This document shows, in pieces, positions 26,425-34,964 of a stretch of DNA of 64,000 nt. The notes beneath the pieces were generated by a model. It saw only the letters and a list, made by a program, of their open reading frames with translations, was not told the origin of the DNA and ran no database searches. The DNA is from Acidobacteriota bacterium (lineage in GTDB: Bacteria > Acidobacteriota > UBA6911 > RPQK01 > DATIPO01), in the NCBI GenBank assembly GCA_035471785.1, contig DATIPQ010000017.1:143115-207114 (forward strand), given 5' to 3'. A program made the position numbers and the translations under genes. The stretch's first letter is position 1; every line of letters starts with the position of its first letter.

Positions 26425-27663
26425 TTGGCTCAAGTCACTCGACGGATCGGGCTCTCGCTGGGAGCCGACATATGCTGGCCCATTTGCTATGAGGAGGTGG
26501 TGAAGCGCCTCAAGCTTTCCATTCCTCAGGGAGACGACGTCGTCGATTTCGAGGTCGAGCGGCTGACCATCGAACCCTTCAAATTGCGCCAGCCCTGCCG
26601 GTACGATCTGGTCATCGACCGGCTCACCCACTGGTACCATGTCAGCCGGGAGTGGATTAAGAAGGCGGTCATCATGGATGACCTCTACGTCTTCAACAAT
26701 CCCTGGGCCTTGCAATCGATGGAAAAGCAGACCACCTACTGCGCCATGATGCGGCTGGGACTGCCTATTCCCGAGACCTGGCTGATTCCTCCCAAGAGCT
26801 ACGAGCCCAAGGACGACCTCGAGCCCACCTTGCAGCGCTACGCCCGCCTCTTCGACCTGGGACAGGTGGGACGCGAACTGGGTTACCCGCTCTTCATGAA
26901 GCCCTACGACGGGGGCGGATGGAGGGGCGTCAGCAAGATCGACGACGAAGAGGCCCTCAAGTCGGCTTACGACGACAGCGGCACGCTGGTCATGCACCTG
27001 CAAAAGGCCGTCCTGCCCTACGACTTCTTCGTTCGCTGCGTGGGGTTGGGTCCCCAACTGCGCATCGTCAACTACGATCCCTCGGCCCCGCTGCACGGCC
27101 GCTACCGGCTGGAGCGCGACTTCCTGCCCCCCGAGGACGCCCAATTGCTGCGCGACATCACCCTCACCATCAACAGCTTCTTCGGATGGGACTTCAACTC
27201 CTGCGAGGCCCTCTACGCCGGGGGCGACTGGCATCCCATCGACTTCGCCAACGCCTGTCCCGACTCGCAGGTCACCTCGCTGCACTACCACTTCCCCTGG
27301 CTGGTCAAGGCCAATGTCCGCTGGTCGGTCTTCTGCGCCGCCACCGAGCGCCGCATGCGCAAGACCCTTGACTGGGACCCCTACTTCGCCATCGCCGACC
27401 TCGACCTGCCCTACCGAGAACGCGTCCGCCGCTATGCCGACCTGGCCCGCCAGACTTTCGAGGAGGAACGTTTCCAGGAGTTTTGCGATCAGCACCTGGG
27501 TCACCTCGACGAAGTGGCCTATGAGTTTTTCGCCAGCGACACGGCCCGCGAGGCCGTGCGCAAGAAAGTGGCCGCCCTCTACCCCGAGCACGAGATCGAC
27601 GAATTCACCGAACGCTTCTGGCAGTTGATCCAAAAGTGGCGCGAGGAGGAGGGGCGTCCATGA
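26425..27663 (+). CDS. ATP-grasp ligase-like protein
   Basis: The 412-residue protein has an ATP-grasp core: KQTTYCAMMRLGLPIPET, GYPLFMKPYDGGGWRGVSKI (ATP-binding Lys and Gly-rich loop), VRCVGLGPQLRIVNYD and the metal-site region EALYAGGDWHPIDFANACPD. ATP-grasp enzymes join a carboxylate to an amine or thiol through an acyl-phosphate. The TTG start follows AGGAGGA. Its stop overlaps the next esterase gene by four bases, so the two are coupled. Substrates are unknown; it is not a recognised purine, biotin, D-Ala or glutathione ligase. Confidence 0.8.
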   Translation: MAQVTRRIGLSLGADICWPICYEEVVKRLKLSIPQGDDVVDFEVERLTIEPFKLRQPCRYDLVIDRLTHWYHVSREWIKKAVIMDDLYVFNNPWALQSMEKQTTYCAMMRLGLPIPETWLIPPKSYEPKDDLEPTLQRYARLFDLGQVGRELGYPLFMKPYDGGGWRGVSKIDDEEALKSAYDDSGTLVMHLQKAVLPYDFFVRCVGLGPQLRIVNYDPSAPLHGRYRLERDFLPPEDAQLLRDITLTINSFFGWDFNSCEALYAGGDWHPIDFANACPDSQVTSLHYHFPWLVKANVRWSVFCAATERRMRKTLDWDPYFAIADLDLPYRERVRRYADLARQTFEEERFQEFCDQHLGHLDEVAYEFFASDTAREAVRKKVAALYPEHEIDEFTERFWQLIQKWREEEGRP

Positions 27664-28385
27664 AGGACACTTCGGTCTGGCATTCCGACCGCATCCACCG
27701 CGAAATCCGTCTGGTGCGCTGGGGGCACTACGGCACCCCCGTGATGATCTTTCCCACCGCCGGGGGCGACGCCGAGGAAATCGAGCGCTTTCACCTCATC
27801 GGCGCCCTGCGCCATCTTATCGACGAGGGACGCGTTAAGGTCTACTCCACCGACAGCATCGCCGGACGCGCCTGGCTGGAAGGCTATCCGCCCCAGCATT
27901 GTTCCTGGCTGCAAACGGCCTGGGACGCCGCCATCTACCACGAAATCGTCCCGGCCATCCAGACCGACTGCAAATCGCCCGGAATCGAGATCATCTCCGC
28001 CGGAGCCTCCATCGGGGCCTTCAGCGCCGTGGCCGCCCTCTGCCGCCATCCCGACGCCTTCAAGCTGGCCATCGGAATGAGCGGCACCTACGACCTCGAA
28101 AAGTACACGCGCGGACACATGAACCACGACTTCTACTTCTCTTCGCCCCTCCACTACCTGCCCAACCTCCAGGACGGCCCTCAACTGCGTCTCTTGCAGC
28201 GGCGTTTCGTGGTCATGCCCTACGGCGGCGGACGCTGGGAAGATCCTCAGGAAACCTGGCGCATGGCCCACGTCCTGGGCGCCCGCTCCATCCCCAACCG
28301 CGTCGATCCCTGGGGCCCCGACTACGACCACGACTGGCCCACCTGGCGCACCATGCTCCCCCAATACCTGGGCGAGTTTGCCTAG
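27660..28385 (+). CDS. Esterase-family alpha/beta hydrolase
   Basis: The 241-residue cytoplasmic protein opens with WHSDRIHREIRLVRWGHYGTP, a pattern of the PF00756-type small esterases, and carries the elbow SAGASIGAFSA with the nucleophile Ser, a late GMSGTYDLEKY block and DHDWPTWRTMLPQY with the probable catalytic His. It overlaps the ATP-grasp gene (ATGA). Two esterases flanking one ATP-grasp enzyme suggests making and breaking of an ester or amide of the same metabolite. Confidence 0.85.
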   Translation: MKDTSVWHSDRIHREIRLVRWGHYGTPVMIFPTAGGDAEEIERFHLIGALRHLIDEGRVKVYSTDSIAGRAWLEGYPPQHCSWLQTAWDAAIYHEIVPAIQTDCKSPGIEIISAGASIGAFSAVAALCRHPDAFKLAIGMSGTYDLEKYTRGHMNHDFYFSSPLHYLPNLQDGPQLRLLQRRFVVMPYGGGRWEDPQETWRMAHVLGARSIPNRVDPWGPDYDHDWPTWRTMLPQYLGEFA

Positions 28386-28460
28386 GCGACCGTCGATAAG
28401 CCGTATAGAGCACACGGAAGCCATCACCTTGGGTGGTGCCATATATGGGAAACTGACGGC

Positions 28461-28681
28461 ATGGTCAAGACGACTTTGTATAGATAAGACGACTTTGGTT
28501 CGACTCAAGGAACTCAGCAAGAGGGCGGTGGGGCCGTCAGCAGTCTTCACTGATCCGCGAGGCACTCGCCCTTTACCTGGAAAGGAATGACCGGTGGCCC
28601 GAGCCTAAGGGCGTAGGAGCATATTCGAGCGGCCGCGGCGATATCTCGGAAAGAGCTGAGGAACTCCCTGGGCCGCTACAT
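28461..28681 (+). pseudogene. Broken ribbon-helix-helix antitoxin gene
   Basis: Three frames must be joined to read a VapB-like antitoxin: MVKTTLYR at 28461, KTTLVRLKELSKR from about 28486, then SSLIREALALYLERND and GRGDISERAEEL from about 28544. The pattern KTTL...LKEL...SLIREALALYLER...SERAEEL is typical of CopG/Arc-type antitoxins; at least two frame changes and a TAA interrupt it. No intact toxin follows; bases 28690-28860 hold no convincing PIN-domain gene. The rest of the 28386-28909 gap shows nothing else. Confidence 0.55.
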
Positions 28682-28909
28682 CAGAAAGGGTCTGCCGGCC
28701 TCAGTAAAGCCTTGTCGTCTAACTCCTGGGCCAGCGCACGGTCATCTTCTTGCTTTCCAGTTTTGATACCCTCTTGGAAGCAGCCGATGGCTGGGGTTAC
28801 GCTCTTGCCGAGCCTACCGCCCGGACCTAGGGCATTCGAGGTCTCCGGCCGCAATGTCGGGATCGTTAAGATGACGAAACCTCAATGTAAGAGCGCGAGC
28901 GAGGAAGGC

Positions 28910-31024
28910 ATGATGGAGAGCGGGGGCCCGTTGGGTGAGGGCCGGTTCAAGGTCGGAAACTGGGAAGTCGATCCGCGGTCCAATTCTCTTAGGCTGGGTG
29001 AGCGCTGCCAGCGGGTGGAGCCCCGCGTCATGGAAGTGCTCTGCTGCTTGGCCGAGAAGGCGGGCCGCGCCGTTACCCGCACCGAGATTCTTGAGCGCGT
29101 TTGGCCGCAGGTGACCGTCAGCGAAGACTCCCTCAACACCGCCGTCTCCAAGCTGCGCCGCATTCTCAGTCAGGATCCGGCGGAAGGTGAATATCTCGAG
29201 ACTCTTCCCAAGGTCGGATACCGGCTATTGGCTCCGGTTGAGCAGTCAGGTCCGTCCGCCCCTCCATTCTGGAAGAGCTCAAAGGCCAGGCCATGGATCG
29301 TAGCTCTCCTGGGCGCAGCCGCTGCCGCTTTGGCCATCACCCTGCTCCCCTGGGCTGCTGAGCCTTCAATGCTTCGGCGAACTGCTTCTTTCCACATAAC
29401 CCCCTTGACTACCTTCGAAGGACTGGAAGTCGATCCCGCCTATGGACCTGGAGATCGCATCGCTTTTGCCTGGAATGGCCCTGAGCAAGACAACTTCGAC
29501 CTCTACCTCATCCAGCCAGGCGAAGGAGTGGCTCGACGGCTGACCCGGAATCCGTCCGCCGATCAGGAGCCGACTTGGGCGCCCGACGGGAGCCGTTTGG
29601 CCTACCTGAGCCTCTCGACCGAGGGATGCCAGATCCGGCTGGTATCGGCATTGGGCGGCCAGGACCGCAAGCTTGCAGATTGCCTGAACCCGGACAGCGA
29701 CGGCTTGCACTGGAGAAGAGACGGAAAGGGCCTGCTGTTGTCGGAACGACCTGGCCCGAATCTTCCATTTCGGATTTATCCGCTGACTCTGGAGGGCCGG
29801 CGCGGCCCGCCGCTGACTTCTCCTCCTGAGTCCTGGCTGGGAGACTTCTCGGGTACTCTTTCGCCCGACGGGCGCTGGCTCGCCTTCCTGCGGAGTCCCA
29901 CCCTGGGAGTCGAAGACATCTGGATTCAGCCGCTGCCGGAAGGTCCAGCCCGGCGACTGACCGGGGACGGACTCAAGATCCATGGATTGGACTGGAGCCG
30001 CGGGGGAGACTCCATCCTATTCTCTTCCAACCGCGGCGGCCTCTTTTCCCTGTGGTCTTATTCCCTCAGCCAGGATTCCATTCACCTGGTGACAGGCGCT
30101 GGTCAGGACCTGGATTCTCCCTCGGCTTCGCCCGACTCCGATCAGTTCGCTTACCTGGCCTGGACCAGCAGGGCCGACATCGAGCGCCTGGATCTGAGCG
30201 AGCCCCGTTCCGAAGGGCGAGCAATAGCCCGCTCAACCCGCTGGGATTGGAGTCCGGCCCTTTCACCCGACGGCCAACGCCTGGCCTTCGTCTCCGATCG
30301 CTCAGGGCATCCCGAAGTTTGGCTTTCCCGCGCCGACGGTGATGCACCGCGGCGCCTGACCGACCTCGGGGGCCCATTCATCGATGCCCTGGCCTGGTCG
30401 CCGGACGGCCTCCACCTGGCTTTCGAGACTCGCGGCCCGGACGGCCCCTCTGTACTCGTGCTGCAGATAGACGGGGGCTCTCCGAGCCGGCTCGGACAAA
30501 GCAGCCAACGGCAGGCCTATCCCAGTTGGTCGCACGATGGAGAACGGCTTTACTTTGCCTCGGAGCAAAACGGCAGTTGGCAGATCTATTCCCTTGTCTT
30601 CCCAGGAGGCTCGCCGGTTCAGGTGACGCAGGATGGAGGACTGACGTCGCGGCCTTCCAGCGACGGCAAGTGGCTCTACTTCACACGTCGGGGCCGGCCC
30701 GGCATCTGGCGCATGCCCTCCAGCGGAGGTCCCTCCCATCTGATCGTTTCCGATTTCCCGGTATCCGAGCGCAGCAACTGGGCGCTGGCGGGGGAATGGC
30801 TCTTTTTTGTGCAGCGCCCCCCGGGCGGAGCGCAAACCCGTTTGATGCGGCTCGACTTAAAAAGCGGCGAGAGAGTTGAAGCGGCCCTCTTGCCGCGGAT
30901 GGCTCCCCACTCGGCCCTGGCGCTCTCGGCGGACGCACGATTCGCCTACCTTTCGACGATCGTTTCCCTGCAAAGCGACATCATGCTGTTAGGCGGCCTG
31001 GAAGCGGCTCCCTCGACCGAGTGA
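28910..31024 (+). CDS. Winged-helix DNA-binding membrane protein with WD40/TolB repeats
   Basis: The 704-residue protein starts with an OmpR/CadC-type winged helix (about 10-105: FKVGNWEVDPRSNSLRLG, VMEVLCCLAEKAGRAVTR, VSKLRRILSQDP, YLETLPKVGYRLLAP). One membrane helix follows at about 129-151. The rest is a periplasmic beta-propeller of PD40/TolB repeats with the phrase SPDG or SxDG again and again (SPDGRWLAFLRSP, SPDGQRLAFVSDRSG, SHDGERLYFASEQNG). It is thus a one-component CadC-like regulator whose sensor is a propeller. The ATG at 28910 follows GAGGAAGG; earlier starts read through non-conserved sequence. Confidence 0.88.
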   Translation: MMESGGPLGEGRFKVGNWEVDPRSNSLRLGERCQRVEPRVMEVLCCLAEKAGRAVTRTEILERVWPQVTVSEDSLNTAVSKLRRILSQDPAEGEYLETLPKVGYRLLAPVEQSGPSAPPFWKSSKARPWIVALLGAAAAALAITLLPWAAEPSMLRRTASFHITPLTTFEGLEVDPAYGPGDRIAFAWNGPEQDNFDLYLIQPGEGVARRLTRNPSADQEPTWAPDGSRLAYLSLSTEGCQIRLVSALGGQDRKLADCLNPDSDGLHWRRDGKGLLLSERPGPNLPFRIYPLTLEGRRGPPLTSPPESWLGDFSGTLSPDGRWLAFLRSPTLGVEDIWIQPLPEGPARRLTGDGLKIHGLDWSRGGDSILFSSNRGGLFSLWSYSLSQDSIHLVTGAGQDLDSPSASPDSDQFAYLAWTSRADIERLDLSEPRSEGRAIARSTRWDWSPALSPDGQRLAFVSDRSGHPEVWLSRADGDAPRRLTDLGGPFIDALAWSPDGLHLAFETRGPDGPSVLVLQIDGGSPSRLGQSSQRQAYPSWSHDGERLYFASEQNGSWQIYSLVFPGGSPVQVTQDGGLTSRPSSDGKWLYFTRRGRPGIWRMPSSGGPSHLIVSDFPVSERSNWALAGEWLFFVQRPPGGAQTRLMRLDLKSGERVEAALLPRMAPHSALALSADARFAYLSTIVSLQSDIMLLGGLEAAPSTE

Positions 31025-31135
31025 AGGGTGGTCCGGCTCTCGATTCATCGCCTGAAGAAGACCGTTAGCTTTCCGCCAGGATAACTCCAGCCCTTATTCC
31101 GAACCTGCGTACGGCGCAGGGCGTCAACGGGCACC

Positions 31136-31594
31136 ATGTCGCAAGCGGAAAATCATGGAAAGTCCTCTCTGGCCGCCTCGGGTGGGACCAAGGCGCGGTC
31201 GGCTAACCTGGGCCTTTTGCTGATGCGGCTGACCTTTGGACTCTCAATGGCCTTGACTCACGGGCTAGGCACTCTGAGGGGCTTTATCAGCGGCGTTGAT
31301 CAGTTCCCCGATCCCTTGGGTCTGGGCCCTTCCTTGTCGATGGGTCTGATGGCTTTTGCGGAGTTCTTCTGCGCAATGGCGGTCGCCCTGGGTTTGGCCA
31401 CACGGCTTGCTTGTCTACCCCTGATGACCGGCCTCGGGGTTGCTTTCTTCCTGTTCCATAGCGGCGACCCCTTCAGCCGCAAGGAACTGGCTTTCCTCTA
31501 TCTGGCCGCCTTTACCACTTTGGCTCTGACGGGTCCTGGGCATTGGGCCATCGATACCTGGCTCCGCCGGTTGAAAGGGAAGAAAGACTCATGA
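31136..31594 (+). CDS. DoxX family membrane protein
   Basis: The 152-residue protein has four membrane helices with the DoxX/SURF4 pattern: LLLMRLTFGLSMALTHG, then GLGPSLSMGLMAFAEFFCAM, GLATRLACLPLMTGLGVAF and the C-terminal helix before WAIDTWLRRL. DoxX proteins are small quinol-oxidase-associated or redox-linked membrane proteins. The stop overlaps the following gene (ATGA), so the two are translationally coupled. Confidence 0.85.
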   Translation: MSQAENHGKSSLAASGGTKARSANLGLLLMRLTFGLSMALTHGLGTLRGFISGVDQFPDPLGLGPSLSMGLMAFAEFFCAMAVALGLATRLACLPLMTGLGVAFFLFHSGDPFSRKELAFLYLAAFTTLALTGPGHWAIDTWLRRLKGKKDS

Positions 31595-33234
31595 AACAAA
31601 TCCGAGTGGCTGGACTCACGTTCCTGGCTGCCCTGTGCCTGTGGCACTGCACCGCCGACACCGCCAACTCACGGCCCCAGACTTCTGTCGTTTCAACCGA
31701 AGCCAGCTATCGCGCCGCCCACGAGATCGTCTTGCGAGCCAGCGATGCTCTGGCAGACGAGGAGGGTCAGTTGCCCAGCTTTGCAGTCCTGGGAAAGGGA
31801 CGGCTCAACTTGGCCGCTCAATTCCAGGGAACCGCGACCGAAGGTGACACTTGGGTCGAATACGAGGAATCGCTGGCCTACCTGAGCGATCGGGGATGGT
31901 CGGGCTATTCGCAAGAGTACCAGCGGCCTGACGGCAGCCGGGAGTCGCTGCGCTTTGTCTACATCCCTCCCGACGAGATGCGCCTGGTGCACCTGGTCGA
32001 CAAGTTCGCCATCCATCTTGCCGGGGCCGGCTTCGCTCATGACCGAAGGCGGGTGGCCCGCATGATGCCTCCCTTTCTTCTGCGTGGGGCAATGGACCAG
32101 CGGTCGGCTCTGCGTTATCTGGGCAGCCGCCGCGGCGGTCAGGGCCCGGTGGACCTGGTCACGCTGCCTCTGGACGGCGAAACCGTGACTCTGCTCTTCG
32201 ATCAGCATCAAGGCCATCTGAGCGGCCTGGAGTACCTGGCGGACGTCCCTTTGCTCGGCGACACGCTAATATCCTGGGAGTTCCTTGACTGGTCGGATAC
32301 GGACGAACTGCGGCATCCCGCAGGCTACCGCATCCGGGTCGGCGACAGGATGCTGAAAGAAGTCCGCTACCAGAGTGTCACTACCACGAATGTGGAGCAG
32401 GCGCCCGTATTTCAGGTGCCGGCTGAGATCCCGGTTCCCTCCGAACCTCGGCGCATCGAGCCGCGCTCCGGCTCCCTACAACCTCGGCCTTCACCGCGTG
32501 AGGTCGCTCCGGGCGTCTACTTTGTGCCCAATCTGCGCACCGGGTTCCACGTCATGTTTGTCGATCTGGGAGAAGAGATCGCCGCTTTCGAGGCTCCCAC
32601 CGGATGGCTGGAACTCCATCAGTTGCCGGCATCGGACTTCGTAGCAGGGGCCAGCAGCGGGTCTGTCTCCCGCCAGTACATCGACCTGATACGGGAAGCC
32701 GTGCCCGGCAAGCCCATTCGTTACTTGGTCCTGAGCCATCATCATGGCGATCATGCAGGCGGACTGCGGGAATTTCTGGCGGCCGGAGCGACGATCGTTA
32801 CGGCAGCGGATCTGTCGGGCATCGTCCGCAGGGCTCTGCAAAGGCCCCATACCCTGGATCCAGGGGCTCCTGAGCTGACCGCTTCTGATCTGAGACTGGA
32901 AGAATTCTCGGCCAGCCGGATGCTCGGAGAGGGGCCCAATCGCATTGAGCTTCTCGAGTTCGAGGGCAATTCTCACGCACAGGGCATGGCCGTGATGCAC
33001 TTGCCCCAACAGGGAATCCTCTATGTGGCCGATCTGGCCTATGCCTGGCCCGCCGCCGGGCGACCGTCGGCCGCGCACCTGGCCCCGACACGAGGTTTGG
33101 CCCGGTGGCTCCGCCAGCGGAACCTGCGACCGCAGCGGATCTATACCTCCCATGGGGCCGCCGCCTCCGTCTCTTGGGGGGATCTGGAAAGGGTCCTGTC
33201 GGAGGAGGACCTTGCGCCCGCTGGCGAGCAGTAG
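31591..33234 (+). CDS. Exported metallo-beta-lactamase-fold hydrolase
   Basis: The 547-residue protein has a hydrophobic N-terminal signal, a 290-residue N-terminal domain of no recognised family, and a C-terminal MBL-fold domain. The metal motif is VLSHHHGDHAGGL (HxHxDH), followed by EFEGNSHAQGMAVMHL and YTSHGAA. It overlaps the DoxX gene by four bases. Such exported MBL proteins act on esters, lactones or thioesters; the actual substrate is unknown. The Cys near residue 18 (LCLWHC) is not a convincing lipobox. Confidence 0.8.
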   Translation: MKQIRVAGLTFLAALCLWHCTADTANSRPQTSVVSTEASYRAAHEIVLRASDALADEEGQLPSFAVLGKGRLNLAAQFQGTATEGDTWVEYEESLAYLSDRGWSGYSQEYQRPDGSRESLRFVYIPPDEMRLVHLVDKFAIHLAGAGFAHDRRRVARMMPPFLLRGAMDQRSALRYLGSRRGGQGPVDLVTLPLDGETVTLLFDQHQGHLSGLEYLADVPLLGDTLISWEFLDWSDTDELRHPAGYRIRVGDRMLKEVRYQSVTTTNVEQAPVFQVPAEIPVPSEPRRIEPRSGSLQPRPSPREVAPGVYFVPNLRTGFHVMFVDLGEEIAAFEAPTGWLELHQLPASDFVAGASSGSVSRQYIDLIREAVPGKPIRYLVLSHHHGDHAGGLREFLAAGATIVTAADLSGIVRRALQRPHTLDPGAPELTASDLRLEEFSASRMLGEGPNRIELLEFEGNSHAQGMAVMHLPQQGILYVADLAYAWPAAGRPSAAHLAPTRGLARWLRQRNLRPQRIYTSHGAAASVSWGDLERVLSEEDLAPAGEQ

Positions 33235-33320
33235 CATGGTGCTCCAAGACACGAGGTGATAGAGTTTCGGTCCCCGCGGTTGGGTGATCTGGAGGTGCAT
33301 TCTGGAGTTCGGACTTGAGC

Positions 33321-33520
33321 ATGAACTTCGAGGTAATCGGCGAGATCTCAGAGATCGAAATCATCGCGGTCGGCGGAAGTATCCGCGAGATCATGAGATT
33401 GCGCAGAACTACCTGCGCGTTGTCGATGAGTCAGGGGAAGATTACCTCTACCCTGAGAGCTACTTCGTCCAGCTTGATCTGCCGCTCGCCGCCGAACGCG
33501 TCTTTAAGGCAGCGCGCTAA
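33321..33520 (+). pseudogene. Fused remnants of two short conserved genes
   Basis: The first part reads MNFEVIGEISEIEIIAVGG and IREIMRLRR (33321-33407), the N-terminal half of a short family usually beginning with an IGEITxIExIA motif. In another frame the second part reads YLRVVDESGEDYLYPESYF and ends VFKAAR at 33520, which is the C-terminal half of a different short family (VIDESGEDYLYP...). In many genomes I recall these two as neighbours. Here the first lost its end and the second its start, joined by a frame change near 33405. The gap 33235-33320 holds nothing else. Confidence 0.5.
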
Positions 33521-33870
33521 CCACTGCCGCTCAGCGGGGTGGGGCGGAGGGGTTGGTAGACGCCGATTTTTCCGCCGCCGGGCAAGGTCATGTCGGTCAG
33601 CAGACCCCAGCCTCGATCCTTCACCGGGCTGCATTGGACGCCGCGCTCGCCTGCCTTGGCCAGGAAGGCCTCGATGTCGTCGCAGAGCAAGAACAGCTCG
33701 TGCCTGCCGCTGGCCTCGGCCGGGTGAAGCGCCACTTCAGAGGGAGGCAGGGCGAAGATCAGCCAGCCGCCGCCCGCATCCACGTGGGGAAGCTGCAGGA
33801 CATCCCTGAAGAAGGCCCGATCAGCCTCGGCATCCTTGCTGTAGATCACCGCGTGTGCTCCGCTGATCAT
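33517..33870 (-). CDS. VOC (glyoxalase/bleomycin-resistance) family protein
   Basis: The 117-residue protein has one vicinal-oxygen-chelate module: AHAVIYSKDAEADRAFFRDV at the start, LIFALPPSEVALHPAE, HELFLLCDDIEAFLAKAGER, then WGLLTDMTLPGGGKIGVYQP. VOC proteins bind a metal and act on, or sequester, small molecules. The start overlaps the cupin stop (ATGA), so both come from one transcript. Longer reading frames upstream are shadows of the cupin. Confidence 0.88.
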   Translation of the reverse strand: MISGAHAVIYSKDAEADRAFFRDVLQLPHVDAGGGWLIFALPPSEVALHPAEASGRHELFLLCDDIEAFLAKAGERGVQCSPVKDRGWGLLTDMTLPGGGKIGVYQPLRPTPLSGSG

Positions 33871-34295
33871 TGCTCGTCCCTCGGTATGACGATGGGCGTC
33901 CCCTCCACCCCGGCATAGAAAACGACGATCTCGGTGGGCTCGTCGCCATCGTTGCTGCCTTGATGCCACTTCTGGAAAACCTCGACGATTGACTCGCCCG
34001 CTTTCAGATGCAGCCGCTCACCCTGGTCGGTCACCACCGTCAATTGGCCCTTGAGCACCACCCCGGCGGTGATGACGGGATGCTTGTGCCACGGCAACTT
34101 GACCCCGGGCGGAACAACGACTCGCGAGATGGTGATCTCCGGTTGCCCTTGAGGATAGGCCGCCAGCGCCCTGCCGTCCCAGCTTGCCGTGGTCTTGGCC
34201 AATTGCAGGACTTCGACTTGCGGCTCCTCCTGGGCACCCAGGGCACAAGCCAGGACCAACGCCGTCAACCACGCCATCAATGCCGTCTTCTTCAT
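33867..34295 (-). CDS. Exported cupin-domain protein
   Basis: The 142-residue protein has a signal peptide (TALMAWLTALVLACALGAQ) and a single cupin barrel with the first motif VKLPWHKHPVITAGVVLKG and the second motif around HLKAGESIVEVFQKWHQG. The His residues could hold a metal. A strong GGAGGAT ribosome-binding site sits just before the ATG at 34295, so the longer frame is rejected. Function unknown. Confidence 0.85.
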   Translation of the reverse strand: MKKTALMAWLTALVLACALGAQEEPQVEVLQLAKTTASWDGRALAAYPQGQPEITISRVVVPPGVKLPWHKHPVITAGVVLKGQLTVVTDQGERLHLKAGESIVEVFQKWHQGSNDGDEPTEIVVFYAGVEGTPIVIPRDEQ

Positions 34296-34323
34296 TCTTA
34301 TCCTCCTCGGTTCGTACAAGGCC

Positions 34324-34818
34324 CTAGAGAAGCATCTCCAGGAAGATCTCGTCGTGATAGCCGTCTTTCAGCTTCACGTGGCGCCGGGCCGTTCCTATGG
34401 TACGGAATCCCAGCTTGCGGTAGAAGGCCAGGGCGCGGGCATTTCCGGCCAAGACCTGGATGACCACCTTCTCGTAGCCCTTGCGGCGGGCGAAGCGCAA
34501 CGACTCCCGGGCCAGCAGCATGGCCGCGCCGCTGCCGCGGGCCCGGGGCAGCAGCCAGGTGCCCAGGGTGGCGACATGGTTTCCTGAGGCGGCGTAGTCC
34601 GAGAACAGGTCCAAGGACTGGACACCGACGATCCCCTCAGGTGTTTCCGCCACGAAAAGGGCGCTGCGCTCCCCCAGCGAGGCGATGAAACGGATTTCTT
34701 CTTCAACCGAGAAGGGCTGGTCGAAGAGCGTGAATTCGCCTTCGGCGATGACGGCATTCATTACGGCCGCCACAGCCGCCGCGTCCTCTTCGGTCGCCTT
34801 CCGGATGTCGACATGCAT
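34324..34818 (-). CDS. GNAT family N-acetyltransferase
   Basis: This 164-residue protein has the GNAT acyl-CoA fold. Motif A reads LGTWLLPRARGSGAAMLL, with the acetyl-CoA loop RxRGxG, and motif B reads VIQVLAGNARALAFYRKLGF. Acceptor unknown. A GAGGAG stretch about 10 bases before the ATG at 34818 supports this start. It is 28 bases upstream of the cupin gene on the same strand. Confidence 0.88.
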   Translation of the reverse strand: MHVDIRKATEEDAAAVAAVMNAVIAEGEFTLFDQPFSVEEEIRFIASLGERSALFVAETPEGIVGVQSLDLFSDYAASGNHVATLGTWLLPRARGSGAAMLLARESLRFARRKGYEKVVIQVLAGNARALAFYRKLGFRTIGTARRHVKLKDGYHDEIFLEMLL

Positions 34819-34964
34819 CTCGCACCGCTCCTCAGGAAGATATCCTGCCACAAGGAACGCCTTCTGGCTGGGTATGGAGCTCAAGACACTAGGATCTCCG
34901 CGCGTCAATGGGTTCAGAGGTGTAGAATACCGTTGGAATTTCTCAGCCTTAACGGAGACGCACC

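Noticed and set aside
28690-28860. PIN-domain toxin following the broken antitoxin
   Set aside because: No frame on either strand gives the acidic residues or length of a VapC; short suggestive phrases only.
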